From Diplocarpon mali (Eukaryota; Ascomycota; Leotiomycetes; Helotiales; Drepanopezizaceae), in assembly GCA_024741835.1 (NCBI GenBank), contig JAENRP010000014.1, positions 62,640 to 126,639 on the forward strand: a stretch of DNA of 64,000 bases, read 5' to 3'. Position numbers and translations under genes: made by a program. Of the stretch, positions 10,666-21,983 are shown piece after piece. Position 1 is the first letter of the stretch. Each line of letters begins with the position of its first letter. Below the pieces are notes generated by a model. It had not been told where the DNA came from and ran no database searches. It saw only the letters and a program-made list of their open reading frames with translations.

Positions 10666-12065
10666 GAGACAATGTGCGCCGGATGTCTCTTCTCCCCAGT
10701 TTTACGCGCGTAGAGAGGAGAGGGGGGAGAAATGGGAGAAGTGCGAGAAGTCGAGAGGCGGAAGCGCAGGCTTGAAAGCCCAGAGACGGAGGGCTAGGCC
10801 CTGATAGAGGTGGGGTCGTCCACTATTGCAAGCGACTGGCCATGTAGATCAGGCAGAAACCCAATCCAGCCAATCAGCTGCCGACATGGAAGTCAACTCG
10901 CCGCCGCCCGGCTTGACGTTGACGACGGGCACCAGCAGCTCTGGCCGAGGTCCGGCCCCGTCGATGTGTAAATCCACCAGCAGAGCACAATACCCACAAC
11001 AGATGAGTGCGCCGAGAACTCGCAGCTGATTTTTCTGAATACTTCGAGGGGACGTGTTGCTGCTGCCCCCAATCTTCATGCCGAGCACTTTCATCACGGG
11101 ATTGCGCTTTTCGGGAGCTTTGGCATTGTGTGGTTCATGGACACCCCGTGATACCACAAGAGCCACCATCCCACGCCCAGTCTCTGCTCTGCCATGTCAT
11201 ATACGTCTCATCTCTTCCTACCTCTTGGTCCACGTCCACTCAAGGGTAGCTATCATTACCATGACTTTCTCCTTTGATTTTTCTTTGGGATAAAGTGCTG
11301 GGCGCGGACGTAGATCAGGCGCGGTCTGCCTCTCTGGGGCTGCAGTCCTTTGGCTCTGCGCTATCACAACAGGAATTCTCGGTCTCGCCCTGGGAACCCG
11401 TCCTTCTTCTCCCCGGTCGCCCCGTTCGCGCGTCCCATGCACACATGAGCGTTGAATACTTCTCCCGCACGCAGTCGTTGATCTCTTTTGAAGAGGCAGG
11501 CTGCTGCATCACGTCTCTTGGGATTCACGGCCGTCACTAGTAGCTTGTCCCGCGAACCCCTCACCGTCTCGAGAATAAGCGGTGCAATAAGGTGAGTGGT
11601 AGCGAATGAAAGTGGACTGGTCCCTGCCCAAGATGAAAAATTGCGGTGAGAAGATGAGGAGGGAGAAGACGGGTGCTGTGCGAGGCGAGCTCGCGCGAGC
11701 GGGATGAGATGATGTGCAGGTGAATAAGAAGAAACCACTCGTAAAGGGGGAGCTTCAAGATGAGGATGAGGTTGACGGGACGGCCCCCCATCTCCTCAAG
11801 CGAGGGGGCGGGAATGGCTGTGTTGCTCGCCACCGCCATAGCTTTGTTTACTCATACTCATAGAACATGGTGACGACCGTGAGAGAGCAAGGCTGACTTG
11901 CCGGCAGGTAGGGAGTCTCGTGAGCCTCCTCAGCCTTGTTCGAAGACGCGCGTCTTGGCGCGTCTGTAGCCCCGGAGGCTTTGGTCACTCGTTTGCCTTC
12001 TTCGAGCTCCAACGTCACCCACCTCCACAGCTCTACCGCAATACAATTACTCTTCAACCTGCAGC
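10666..12065. other. Intergenic, no firm gene
   Basis: The promoter of the Ni/Co transporter lies at the left end and the 3' flank of the methyltransferase at the right. A minus-strand frame at 10849-11169 (106 codons, ATG start, including LLVPVVNVKPGGGELTS) has moderately coding-like composition but no recognisable family. I leave it uncalled. Confidence 0.45.
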
Positions 12066-13503
12066 CTACTCCCTGATCTGTGCCTCAATCACCGCCTCCG
12101 TTCCACCGCCCTCGAATCTCCAGATTCTCACAATGTCCACCCCGACTGCATCCAACATCCTCCTCCACTGCCTCTCCGTCCGCTCCATGGCATGGAAATA
12201 GGTCATCATGGTCAGGTCCAAAACAGCAGGGTGGAGGCCCGCCCCCGTGTTCGGCAGCACCTGGTCGTTGATCAGGATCCGCGAATATCTCTTCTTCATC
12301 GCTCTCACGGTATTGCCTAGGAACCTGATGCAGTCTGCGTCCGGCCAATCGTGACAGATGGCACGGAACATGTAGAACTTGGCGCCTGCGTCGATGTCAG
12401 ATCAATACCCTCACTCTGTGTGAACGGCGAGGGAGGGGTTTTCGCCTACCTATGATACGCTGCGGTTCAAAGAAATCATACGCGATCTTCTCGATCCCCT
12501 CCAACGGATCCGGGTTCCCCGCCAGCACCTCGGGCAGGTCCATCAACACCAGCCGCCCGGGGATCTGGGGACAGCGTTGTTGAAACAGCTTTAAATCGTG
12601 GCCTAGATTGCCGCCGATATCGACGAGCGTCACTGCGTCCGGAGATGTGCTGAGATCTGATACCTGGGCCGCGACGGGAAAATAGTCCAGCCAGCGCGGG
12701 AGTCCGTCCCTACGGCCTTTCATGTAGACTAAGAAGTCATTGTGCAGGATAGGTCTTTCTCGGTGGTAGGTCCAGAAATCAGAACCTAGTGCATATTCAA
12801 ATAGGGTCTTGTCCTTGATGTTGAAACCCGTCGAGTGATAGTAATCCACGAGTTTGGCGAAGCTGGGAGAGAGGGTATCGTGTCTATTTGTTGACATTCA
12901 GTACCGCGGCTACATTCGACTCTGCTTGGGTATGAGTAGGCTGGCTTACAGAAATCTTACTGCTCCAGTCCAAGTCGGCGATGCGAGGCATTGCGTCGAT
13001 GGGTTGCATCTGTATTGCTCTTCTCCGGTTTCATCGACGATGTCCATAGCGATCAGGACTCGCATCACTCGCACTGCCAAGGACAGAATTTCAGCATGTA
13101 TTCAGTTCATTGTATTCAATCAAAAAGCCTCGTTTGGAGATCAGTCAGCAATCAGAATCGCCTACCAACCAATGAATGGTCGGCTCCAGACCGGGTCGCA
13201 AGCTCAGCAGCAGTGATGTCGTTGTCTTCAGCCAGAGCTTTCGGAAGGCCCATCTCGACGGCCAGGCGCAAAGCCGAGTTTTGCACTGTCTAGATCGTGT
13301 CAGTCAGCGAAGCTATCCCTCGCGAATTGCGCGAGTCGCCGGACCTGGTAGACGACTCTTCTCAGCCGGTCAGACGGAGATTCCGCAACCCGGTTTAAGT
13401 TCCGAATCGCCGCCAGCAGCGCCATGTTGTCGTTCGCTTGGCCTGAGGATACGGCTTCGGCGGCGCTCTGGACCTGGCTTGCTAGCTCGACGAGGCTGGC
13501 CAT
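12066..13503 (-). CDS. SAM-dependent O-methyltransferase (plant/fungal type)
   Basis: A 386-aa class I methyltransferase of the type that methylates hydroxyl groups of small aromatic metabolites. Exons are 13503-13345, 13289-13166, 13073-12950, 12883-12450 and 12385-12066. An N-terminal winged-helix dimerisation region (ALRLAVEMGLPKAL, ITAAELATRSGAD) comes first, then the SAM-binding motif LVDIGGNLGHD at about residue 225. FYMFRAICHDWPD carries the His-Asp pair used as catalytic base in this family, and the C-terminus ends VIEAQIRE. The substrate cannot be told. No polyketide or peptide synthase is nearby, so it may be a stand-alone tailoring or detoxifying enzyme. Intron 1 has the less usual donor GTCCGG. 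An upstream in-frame extension is open but starts with poor, hydrophobic sequence, so I use the ATG of MASLVEL. Confidence 0.92.
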
Positions 13504-15905
13504 GGTATGAGGCGAGGTGGTGGATTGTTTTGATGTGCTCTGGTGTGTTTTTCTCTGAGTTGTTTTCAGAAGCAAAAAAATGTGGTTCGAAGAACATCGG
13601 CCCATATAAGCACATGCTGCAGAGGGGAGTCGCCCTAAGCCTTTTCGGAGTCTAAACACCTGCAATATCATGTACAGCTGCAATATTCTGCACAGCTGCA
13701 ACCAGAGCCAAGCGATAGGAGGGGCGAGGTCCGACCTCGTGTAGTGCAGCTCAAAGTGCATACGGACCTCCGGGCTCGTGCTTACCTACGGGACCTACAA
13801 GGCAACCGGTACATCTCGAAGCTGGTGAGCAGAATCTGGCATGATTGAGAAGGGTACGCTTGGTGCTCTGGACCGATCGTATTCTGGTGTCTTGGACTAC
13901 AAGTAAAGTGATAGAACGGGGCACAAGTGCGGGCAGTCCTCAGAGCCTTTAGTGGCTGGCTCAAAAGGGACTTTACAACCAGCGTTGCACCCCGACTCGG
14001 ACCCAGAGCCCCCAGTACCCAGGTCCTCTAGAGCAGCTACACATTCCCAGCGCGACCAGTGCATCTCCCTCCTCCTCCGCCCACCCATCAAGTTGTCCCG
14101 TTCAGTCAGGGGCAACTGCTCCAATGACCCCCCCCCCCCACTACAACGAAGCGTCTTTCCGGTCGATTTCTTCGGTGCTCGCGAAACGCGGACTTTCTCA
14201 ATCTCGATACCCGGCAACGTGCTCAGGCTGCCGGCCAGATTGGTAGCTTTCCATAGGTTGCTGCACCGCTCCGCTGGGTCTTCTTGATGCCATTGGATGG
14301 TGTTTCCGTAACGAGATGGGAACTCGGGGTGGACGTTGTGATATCCCTCGCTGAAGATGACAGACGGAGTAAGAACATGACCCCGTGGCGAATCGAGCTC
14401 ATCGAGAGGTTCGTCTGCGGTCCACTGCAGCGAAGTCAGCACTGTATTCTGCAATCATTGAGGTGTCGGGACTGATCTCGAGGTCTCAGATTCCAAGCTA
14501 TGTCTTGGATATCCAAACCCGCAGACGTCGGAGAAGACGCACGAGGTGATGTACATAGGCGAGCGAGGGAATCCGCATAAGAGATAGTTTGCTGAGCAAC
14601 CATAGGTCACAGGATGCCGGCGTAGATAGAGCCGCTTTTCAACCTCCCGAGCCCAAGTCCTTCTACTACTTATAAGAAAAGGAGGGCCATGACCAGAGCC
14701 ACGGTCCCAACATTGTGGTGCGGCCACATACGACTGGGTCTTATTTCAGGTCCCTAGTATCCACCAAAGCAATTTCTCTGGAAGTCCTGCGAGAGTACCA
14801 CCCAGCCTGTGTGTGCGAGTATAGCAGACAATTTTGCGCTGAGAAAGGGTCGTTGAGGGTTATCGGTGTAGCAGTGGTGGGCACGATGACTGCCTGTCCC
14901 AAGATAGAATCAGTCACGTACTTTCTTGCACCCGACAGGAGAGTATCTCAGAGTATGAGCAACGAAGATGACGAGAACTTGCGGGAAGAGCCCCTCCACC
15001 TAGTCAAGCGAGCATTATTTGAACGGAGCGAATGGTGGGATACGATGCGCGAGACCACTTTCGATTATATCCTGATCCTTTCTCAGCCACGACTTCGACA
15101 GCCCGGGTATAATATCTCATGGAGACAGCAGAAATAGGAAATATGCAGCTTTCTCTACCCTGCCGTACAGGACGACTTGAATTTGGGTATTGAGATATTA
15201 CCTTGTGACCGGGCGGGGTCTCATGAGTAGCTCTGCCGTGGAAGTTACCCATACAATATGTTCAATAGCGCCTCGCCCTCCCTTGCGTGTGGGTGATGTT
15301 ATTGAGGCTAGGTTTAGGCGATTTTTGACGATTATACAAGCGATCAGCCAACGACATCGTCGGAAGACGTTATTCACCGTTCCGTTGGTAGCATGTGCTG
15401 CCTCGGTACAAAGAGCGACGACACGGAAAAACCTCAAGCGCTCCGTCGCGTGTTTTTTATACTTGTTGAGGAGCCGGACCGGTAAGGGGGGGACTTGGAC
15501 TCGAGAAGGCGCAGTAAGCGAGAGGCTAGTCCCGTTTAGTCACACTAAGCTCTCGGAGAGGAAGCCCTGCGAAGCAGGGCAGAGGATGAGCAGATGAGCT
15601 CCTTCGGATTCTTCTGAGATAATCGTCAACCTGGGTCTAAGCTGTCTGATGCAGAGACATGTACAGATCCTTACATTCGCGCAAGATCGAGTCTCAGACA
15701 GTCTCACCAGGTCGAGTCTCTGGTATGGAGATCTCTATTGCTTTGGAGATCGTTGCATTCCTTTCGCGCCACGCTATAATAGAATGTCAAGCACAGCAAC
15801 TCTCTTCCCCATTCTTCCCATTCTTTAGACCTATCTCTCTGTCAAGGCCCCTCCTGCTGGCGGCATACAGAGCTCAAGGCGAGAAAAAAAAAAGAAGAAA
15901 AAAAG
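13504..15905. other. Intergenic 2.4 kb, no firm gene
   Basis: The region holds the promoters of the flanking methyltransferase and acyltransferase genes. A minus-strand frame at 13897-14454 (185 codons) is the longest open stretch; it contains a run of about 12 C at 14128-14139, has no recognisable domain, and I do not call it. A perfect hairpin lies at 15564-15580. Nothing else is supported. Confidence 0.45.
15564..15580. other. Perfect 7-bp hairpin with GAA loop
   Basis: GCCCTGC and GCAGGGC pair perfectly around a GAA triloop. It is isolated in a gene-poor interval about 330 bp before the acyltransferase start. It could be part of a structured RNA or a chance palindrome. Confidence 0.35.
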
Positions 15906-17593
15906 ATGGCAAACTTCCCTCGTCTCTCGTTCCTCTCCTCGTCGCGGCCTCAACACCAGTATGAGCCCGTCGATCCCAGCGAGGGATCTGAAAGTGACGA
16001 GCTGGAGTCGCAGCGCGAGCCAAAGGAGCCTCTGGAGCCGCCCACGACGAAATCGAGGGCGATCGTGCTCTCGGTCGTCCGGGTCCTCCGCGGCACCGCA
16101 CTCTTCTTCGTCCCATCCTTCCTCCAGAAAGGCGCGAAGAAGGCCGAGCGGCGGATCACCGAGACGTCGTACCTCAACGGCGTCCGCGGGCTGGCGGCGG
16201 CGCTGGTCTACCTGCAGCACATGAGCTTCGCGCTCTGGATCCACATCGGCTGGGACGGCCGACCGGAAGACTATCCCATCCAGTGAGTCGGCGACCTCTC
16301 CAGCCTCCTCCGCGCCGTGATAACTATCTCTCGCGTCTTGGTGCCGAGATGGGGAGTTCAGGCTAACGATCTGCGCAGACTCCCGTTCCTCCGTCTCGTG
16401 TACTCCGGGCGCTTCATGGTCGCCATCTTCTTCATCCTCTCGGGCTACGTGCTTGCGTACAAGCCTCTCCAGCTTGCGCGGAACGGCGACAGCAACGCCC
16501 TGTACAAGAATCTCTCCTCGGCGGTGTTTCGTCGGACGCCCCGGTTGTTTCTGCCGATCCTGCCTGCCATGGCCGCTACCGCGGCAGCCATCTACTTCAC
16601 CTGCTACGGCGACATGACCTTCAACCGTGGGCGCTGCTTGCCGAGAGAGTCGTCCCTGCTGGGACAGATCTGGGGATATACGAACGTGCTTGGCCGGATG
16701 CTGGATCCTGCAAGTTGGAGCGAGTACTACCCACCTGGGCTGGATCATCTCTGGACACTGCCGATGGAGCACCGGGGCTCCATGATCATCTTCTTGCTGG
16801 TTGCTGGTCTGGGAAACACGACACCAATCGTGCGGTTGGGATTCTTGATGTTCTTCGCGATGTTTTTCCTGCAGTGAGTGCGGCCCTCCGTTCCGGTCGC
16901 GATGATACGAGAACCTTTGGTCCTGATCACTCAGCGAAAGCGCATGCTAACTTCGTGATCAGTATGGGAAGATGGGACACATCTCTCTTCGTCAGCGGAG
17001 GCGTCCTCGCCGAACTCCGGGTCTTTAGGAAGGAAAGCCCTCTGAACCTCGAGAGCAGGTGCGGCAGCGAGAAGAGCCGCATGTTGTTGAAGACAGTAAC
17101 GACTATCTTCTGGGTCTCGACATTTGTTCTTGCCCTGTTCATCGGCAGCTGGCCTGCGTATCAAGCCAGCAACTCGATGGGGTTCCGCTACTTCTCCAGA
17201 CTGACCCCGGCCGCGTACACGTACAACGAGGCCGTGGAGGAGTACTTCTGGATATCCATTGCTGCATTCTTGCTGCTGCTCTCATTCGAGAACCTCGAGA
17301 TATTGCAGCGCCCCTTCACGACTGAGATAGCGAGCTATATGGGAGATATCTCGTTCGGGTTTTACATCGTCCACTGGACCATGCTCTTCACCGTTGGGAC
17401 GGTCATCATCGGGAACTTCAGGGTCTGGCTCCCATATGGCTATCCGAACTACAACGTTGGGTTTTTCGTGGGCGGGGCCCTCACTACCCCTCTAGTGATC
17501 ATGGTCGGAGACGCGTACTGGAGAGTCTTCGATATGGGCGCTGTGAAGTGGGCCAGGTGGCTGAACGGAAAGTGCGAGAAGAAGGTATTGTGA
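15906..17593 (+). CDS. Acyltransferase-3 family integral membrane protein
   Basis: Exons 15906-16282, 16379-16873 and 16963-17593 join in phase 2 at both junctions and give 500 aa. After an acidic cytosolic N-terminus come the family hallmark NGVRGLAAALVYLQH (the His near residue 105 is the proposed catalytic base) and FFILSGYVLAYKPL. FLHMGRWDTSLFVSGGVLAEL spans the second junction, and about eight further hydrophobic segments follow, up to SFGFYIVHWTMLF and a basic C-terminus. Family members O-acylate sugars, lipids or secondary metabolites in membranes; the substrate cannot be predicted. It stands alone, with 2.4 kb of empty sequence before it and 1.4 kb after it. Confidence 0.9.
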
Positions 17594-19029
17594 AAGAAGA
17601 GGATCGGAGAGCGCAGAGGGGCCCAAGTATTAAATGGGGAGATTGAGCTCGAGCTGCCGCATCGTGTATTTTGGGAGTGTGGCGACGGACGGCGTTGGAA
17701 GATAGTGCCTTGCAGAAGCGATTTAGACCATCATGCCGAATTCAAGTCACGCTGCTGACAGCGCAGATTCGACGAAAGCTGGAAGCTGCACGTCTTGACG
17801 GCCATGAATCCCCGGGCGTAACGATGTTCGACGTCCAAGGAGCTCCCAAGCGCGAGCTTGTTCCGGCGCGACCAAGTAAGTACACGGTTGCCAGTGCCCT
17901 ACTGCTGCCATGCTCTTGATGTTCCCCGTGCCGCTTGTGACCCTCAAAAGCGAGCTTTCTCTCGGAATAAGCTGCCTCTCAGTATCAACTCCATAATTTC
18001 GGAAAGGCCCTTTTTCGCATCGTCGCGCTCCCGCTGCACCTGCACGTGCTCTCGTTCAGAAGCTCATGTCCGTCTCGCAACAAGTGCCTGTCAAGCCGAG
18101 AGACTGTTGGCGCCAGATTCCGGTCCGGCTTGATCTCATCGTCTTGCCGCCTCACAAGCAATAGCGAAACCATGCCATGGCGAGTTGACCCCTGGTTTGG
18201 AAGGGCACGATCTGCGGCCGACGAGAATCAGCATCCCGAGAGCATATGGCGCCGCCGTGGCACCGACGTGCTGCAACGCCTCTGCGGGAGTCGCTGGATG
18301 TGCAGCATGCAAAGCCGCGCATTCGGGGGGTGATGTGTGGTGGACTGCAGGGTCGGCGCCAACTCGTCCTGGTTCGATGGAGTGAGGTTCCCGCGGGGAA
18401 TGGCACGGATGGGGCACAGAAACATATAAGCGACTCTCTAAGTCTTTAAGGCTCGTCTCTGGGGATTCTGATGGATCGTCGTCGGAGCGCAGGCACGGCT
18501 TTCTTCGAAACTGACCGTTACCTGTTGAGTTGACATCGCATCCCGTCATCTAGCCGACGGAGCCTCTCTCTCTCTCTCCCTCTCCCCCTCTCCCTCTCCC
18601 CCTCTCCCTCCTAAAACCTAGTATGATTCAATCCTGCCTTGTATTTCGCTAAGGAATAGGGTCAAATTCGAAAACCGAGCGACTGCGATGGAGGGCCTGG
18701 TTGCCCATGGCCTGCTGCCATTGAGTCCTAACATCTACCCAGTCAGGACTCTCACTTATTGGAATGTGTCCCTCAATACCATCGATCACTCGCCACGGAA
18801 CCTACATGCACATTTCTCCACCATCTCCTCTGATAGCTAGGGCCACTGAACAAAAAAGAAAACGAAAAAAAGATTAGCTGGATACTCAAGATTGCGTAAC
18901 GGAAAAAAATTGGACCAGGAATGCCTTTGTAGGATCCTAACTGTACTTACCATAAAGAGGTCAGGCTTCGGTAGGTAAAACTCGTTGCTATTCTTGTTGC
19001 TATTCTGTCTAACATCCCCGCGATACTAA
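17594..19029. other. Convergent intergenic region, no gene seen
   Basis: The 3' flanks of the acyltransferase and NUP82 genes. A pyrimidine-rich low-complexity tract lies at 18564-18611. Open frames at 18136-18549 on the minus strand show no family resemblance. Confidence 0.55.
18564..18611. repeat. CT-rich simple repeat
   Basis: A 48-bp pure pyrimidine tract built from CT and CTCCCT/CTCCCC units. It marks the change from the sparse left part of the window to the dense housekeeping block. Confidence 0.8.
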
Positions 19030-21738
19030 TCAAGATAAGCTCAGACGCTCCAGTCTGTTTTTCGCCCCTTCCACCAGAGCAGATTCACGATCTAGTAGAC
19101 CCATGATCTGGGTCATTTTTGCTTTCCGGATCTCAGAGGGAACCTGCATGTTCGGCCTAGCAGAATTATCTTCCTCGGTGGAAATCTCCTCAAGCTGGTC
19201 CATGATCTCGTCTTTCAGAACCTGGACTTCCTCATACCTTTCCCATGGCTCTTTCATTTTCCTCCTCCCAGTTACGTTGCTTTCACACTCCCCAATAACT
19301 TTACTCTCCAACACCTTCACTTCGCTAATCCAAGCCTTCTCCTTGTCACTTAATTCCCGACTTGTCCCCTTGTTCACTCTCTGTCGAATCGCCTCAAACC
19401 GATCTGCAAGGACCTTTTGGTTTTCTGTCGCCTCCTCTAGTCGAGCCTCGATTCTGAGATTGGCTGAGATAGCCGGACCTTCATCAATGTCGTCGCCTGT
19501 GATCGCCTCAATACGCGTTGCAACATCATTTGCTTTCTTTATTTGCTCCTTCAACTCCACTTGTAAGCGTGCACACCGTCGGAAAAGCTCTGCAGCAGCA
19601 GTCCCAACTCGATGCGTCTCCTCACTCAGAACTTTGTGAGCTTCTGCCATGATTTGCAATGTCGCAGGCGAAAGCCGTACTTCTTCTTTTAGTGTTCGCT
19701 TGTACTTGCTGTGCTCCAGTCGGCCGAGAAATTCTGGCAGAGCAGAGAGTTCACTAAAATTGTAGGAGGGCTCGTACACAAGCCGTGGCTCAAACAATAG
19801 TAAAGGGCTGTCAGGTTCTTCATCAAAACTCAAAGAACTTGTTCGAGAATGCCGGAAATCAATTGCTGTTTCGTGCTCGGACTCAAAGGTCAAAGCAATT
19901 GGTCCGCGGGGGGTCGCTGTGAGAAGGAAGTACCCAAGGTCGGGATCATTCATCAGCTCGCAAGCAGCAAGTGGCGAAGAGTGGTCCAGCGTGTTGTGGG
20001 TGTATATTCGTTGGCGGGTCGAGTTCTCAGCCTTAGCCAGTAAGTCGATTCGGAACTCGGCGCCAGCTGCAGCATTGTTCAGCTCGGCATCAAGTCGGAA
20101 TGCCCAGGGCTGAAGCGAGATATAGGTGACGCTGGAGGTGTTGGTAATGTAGAATGCGTATCGCGATAGCACATCATGACTGAATACTGGCCAGTCTCCT
20201 TCCCATACTTCGTTATCTTTTGACGTATCCAGGACTTCGAATGTGAGCAGAGTTGGTAGCTCGACTTCTTCGTGGAGCCGTCGAGCTTTCGATTTGATTC
20301 GTGGCAACCATTGCGCTTCAACGCCATCTAGATCCAGGCATACTGAGAGTCGGCCGCTGCTCGTAAGCAGACAGACAACTCCAGCAGACAGTCCCTCCTG
20401 GTCAACTTCCTCCATTTCAAGGACATCTTCCTCACCAAACATTAGCTGATCTGTGTCGACTTTACCACCAATAACAAGAATGTCACTGAGCAAGTCATCG
20501 AGGCTTTCCTCGGACTCTTCGGGAGCGAGATCGAGATCGAAGGGACCTTGCAGCTTTGGTATCTTGCCAGGATGAGATGGTCTGTGGTAGATTTCCGCAA
20601 GGGGTTCCCCAGGGCGTGGCTCGCCATGTGTGGGCTCTTGGCTATCGATATCTGACATCCAGTCAAGTTGTTGCTGAGCCAAAAGTTTAGTCTTCTGAGA
20701 AATAGTCGGATCATCTTCCATAGCTGCAACCTTTGCGACAATCGAAACAGACAACGAGGGGATAAGAGTCGGCGGGGGCGACCATTTCTCTGGTAACAGC
20801 GGGCAGAGCGCATAGACGTCGCCCTCTCTCATAGCAACCCATAAGGTCATTGGTGACCATCCTCCACTTCCCCTCCCTGCAAAGCAAGCCGAGGCAACCT
20901 CCATCTCGAATGAATCTGGCGAGAAGCCCTTACTCATTCCAGAGAGCGAAGCACCGAAGTCTTGGTCCAAAGAATGCCCATCTGCTAACTTCTGCAAATC
21001 AATCGCCAGTGTAGGTTTGTCAAAGGACCACCGGTCTTTCAAAGACAGCTCCCAGACACGGACCACAGCATCATGAGTCACGGTCACCAGACAGAATCCG
21101 TCAACCCCCAAAGGATGCCATAGTGCTGAAGCTATTCCTGCTTGTGATGTGACATGAGTGGTAGGCCCTAATGTGAAAGACTTCAGCTTCATGGGCCCAG
21201 AATCCGTAGCGGTAAGTAGAGAAGATTCGGGTAAAATCGCAACGTGCACTGTGTGTGTAGTCAGGATCGCAATGCAATTTGCGTTGGGGGATATAATTAG
21301 CTGTCGAATATCGTCTGCAGCTTGTGTTTTAATAGTCTGGAAAGTTAGCATTTCTGAACTGAGGGAGACCGACCTGCACAGGCAACTTACCCGATATCCT
21401 TGAGCGTGATCTTCTTCGTACTGACTAGCAACGCTGTCTCTACTTTTTCCAAGTGTGCTACTCCCATAGCTATTGCCTTTTCGCTTTTCCTCATAGGAAT
21501 CCTTGAGGTAGACCAGATCCGCCCATCGTATTTCCTTTCCGACAGCTATGAAGACTTCCGTTCCACGACGCGCAATCGTTCGACGGGGTCCAGATTTCGC
21601 GGGGTTCTTGCCGGCGGAAGCTGATCCATTCAATTGCGCGCCAGTCGTCTTTGAAGAAACCGAAGAGAAGATTTCGTGTGCAGGACTGGGCTTAGAGAGC
21701 CATCCTGGAGTGTATTCCTTGATCTTTTGCTTCTGCAT
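19030..21738 (-). CDS. NUP82: Nucleoporin Nup82 (Nup88 homologue)
   Basis: The product is the cytoplasmic-face nucleoporin that anchors the mRNA export platform at the nuclear pore. Exons 21738-21391 and 21336-19030 give 884 aa. The first two thirds form a beta-propeller-like region (RQLIISPNANCIAILTTHTV, LVTVTHDAVVRVWELSL). The last 230 residues are rich in heptad-like charged and leucine residues (LEEATENQKVLADRFEAI, VLKDEIMDQLEEI) and should form the coiled coil that pairs with Nup159 and Nsp1 partners. An acidic linker (EESEESLDDLL, EEDVLEMEEVD) lies between blades. The 54-bp intron is a multiple of three without a stop, so retention would add 18 residues. The gene is head-to-head with CBC2. 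Confidence 0.92.
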   Translation of the reverse strand: MQKQKIKEYTPGWLSKPSPAHEIFSSVSSKTTGAQLNGSASAGKNPAKSGPRRTIARRGTEVFIAVGKEIRWADLVYLKDSYEEKRKGNSYGSSTLGKSRDSVASQYEEDHAQGYRVSCLCRSVSLSSEMLTFQTIKTQAADDIRQLIISPNANCIAILTTHTVHVAILPESSLLTATDSGPMKLKSFTLGPTTHVTSQAGIASALWHPLGVDGFCLVTVTHDAVVRVWELSLKDRWSFDKPTLAIDLQKLADGHSLDQDFGASLSGMSKGFSPDSFEMEVASACFAGRGSGGWSPMTLWVAMREGDVYALCPLLPEKWSPPPTLIPSLSVSIVAKVAAMEDDPTISQKTKLLAQQQLDWMSDIDSQEPTHGEPRPGEPLAEIYHRPSHPGKIPKLQGPFDLDLAPEESEESLDDLLSDILVIGGKVDTDQLMFGEEDVLEMEEVDQEGLSAGVVCLLTSSGRLSVCLDLDGVEAQWLPRIKSKARRLHEEVELPTLLTFEVLDTSKDNEVWEGDWPVFSHDVLSRYAFYITNTSSVTYISLQPWAFRLDAELNNAAAGAEFRIDLLAKAENSTRQRIYTHNTLDHSSPLAACELMNDPDLGYFLLTATPRGPIALTFESEHETAIDFRHSRTSSLSFDEEPDSPLLLFEPRLVYEPSYNFSELSALPEFLGRLEHSKYKRTLKEEVRLSPATLQIMAEAHKVLSEETHRVGTAAAELFRRCARLQVELKEQIKKANDVATRIEAITGDDIDEGPAISANLRIEARLEEATENQKVLADRFEAIRQRVNKGTSRELSDKEKAWISEVKVLESKVIGECESNVTGRRKMKEPWERYEEVQVLKDEIMDQLEEISTEEDNSARPNMQVPSEIRKAKMTQIMGLLDRESALVEGAKNRLERLSLS

Positions 21739-21983
21739 TCTGGAGTGTTGAGGGCCAGGAAGAGCTTGCGAAGCTTGCGAAGCTTGCGAGCTCTTTAGCC
21801 TATTTATTAGTCATGGACCGCTGGTGCTGTACGATTTGCGAGGGTTTGTCGGGTCGTGTGTCGTTGACAAAGGCCCCATATGTTTTTTCTGAGGTTGGGC
21901 GCAATATGGAGAAACGGAGCTAGCGCATCGCTGAATGCTCTTGTACTTTGACAGCTTGCTTCCCGGAGACAGCACCACACAAA
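21739..21983. promoter_or_regulatory. Bidirectional promoter NUP82/CBC2 with 9-bp tandem repeat
   Basis: Only 245 bp separate the two start codons, so both promoters and leaders share it. GCTTGCGAA is repeated head to tail at 21764-21772 and 21773-21781, with a partial third copy to 21789, in the NUP82 leader. Confidence 0.7.

Noticed and set aside
10849..11169. Minus-strand frame of 106 codons with some coding bias
   Set aside because: No family resemblance and no clear upstream or downstream exon; too weak to call.
13897..14454. Minus-strand frame of 185 codons
   Set aside because: No recognisable motif, contains a C homopolymer, and I could not find supporting splice partners. It may be a decayed gene, but that cannot be shown.
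21337..21390. Reading NUP82 as one uninterrupted exon
   Set aside because: The extra 18 residues interrupt the propeller sequence and are bounded by strong GTAAGT and CAG sites, so an intron is more likely.
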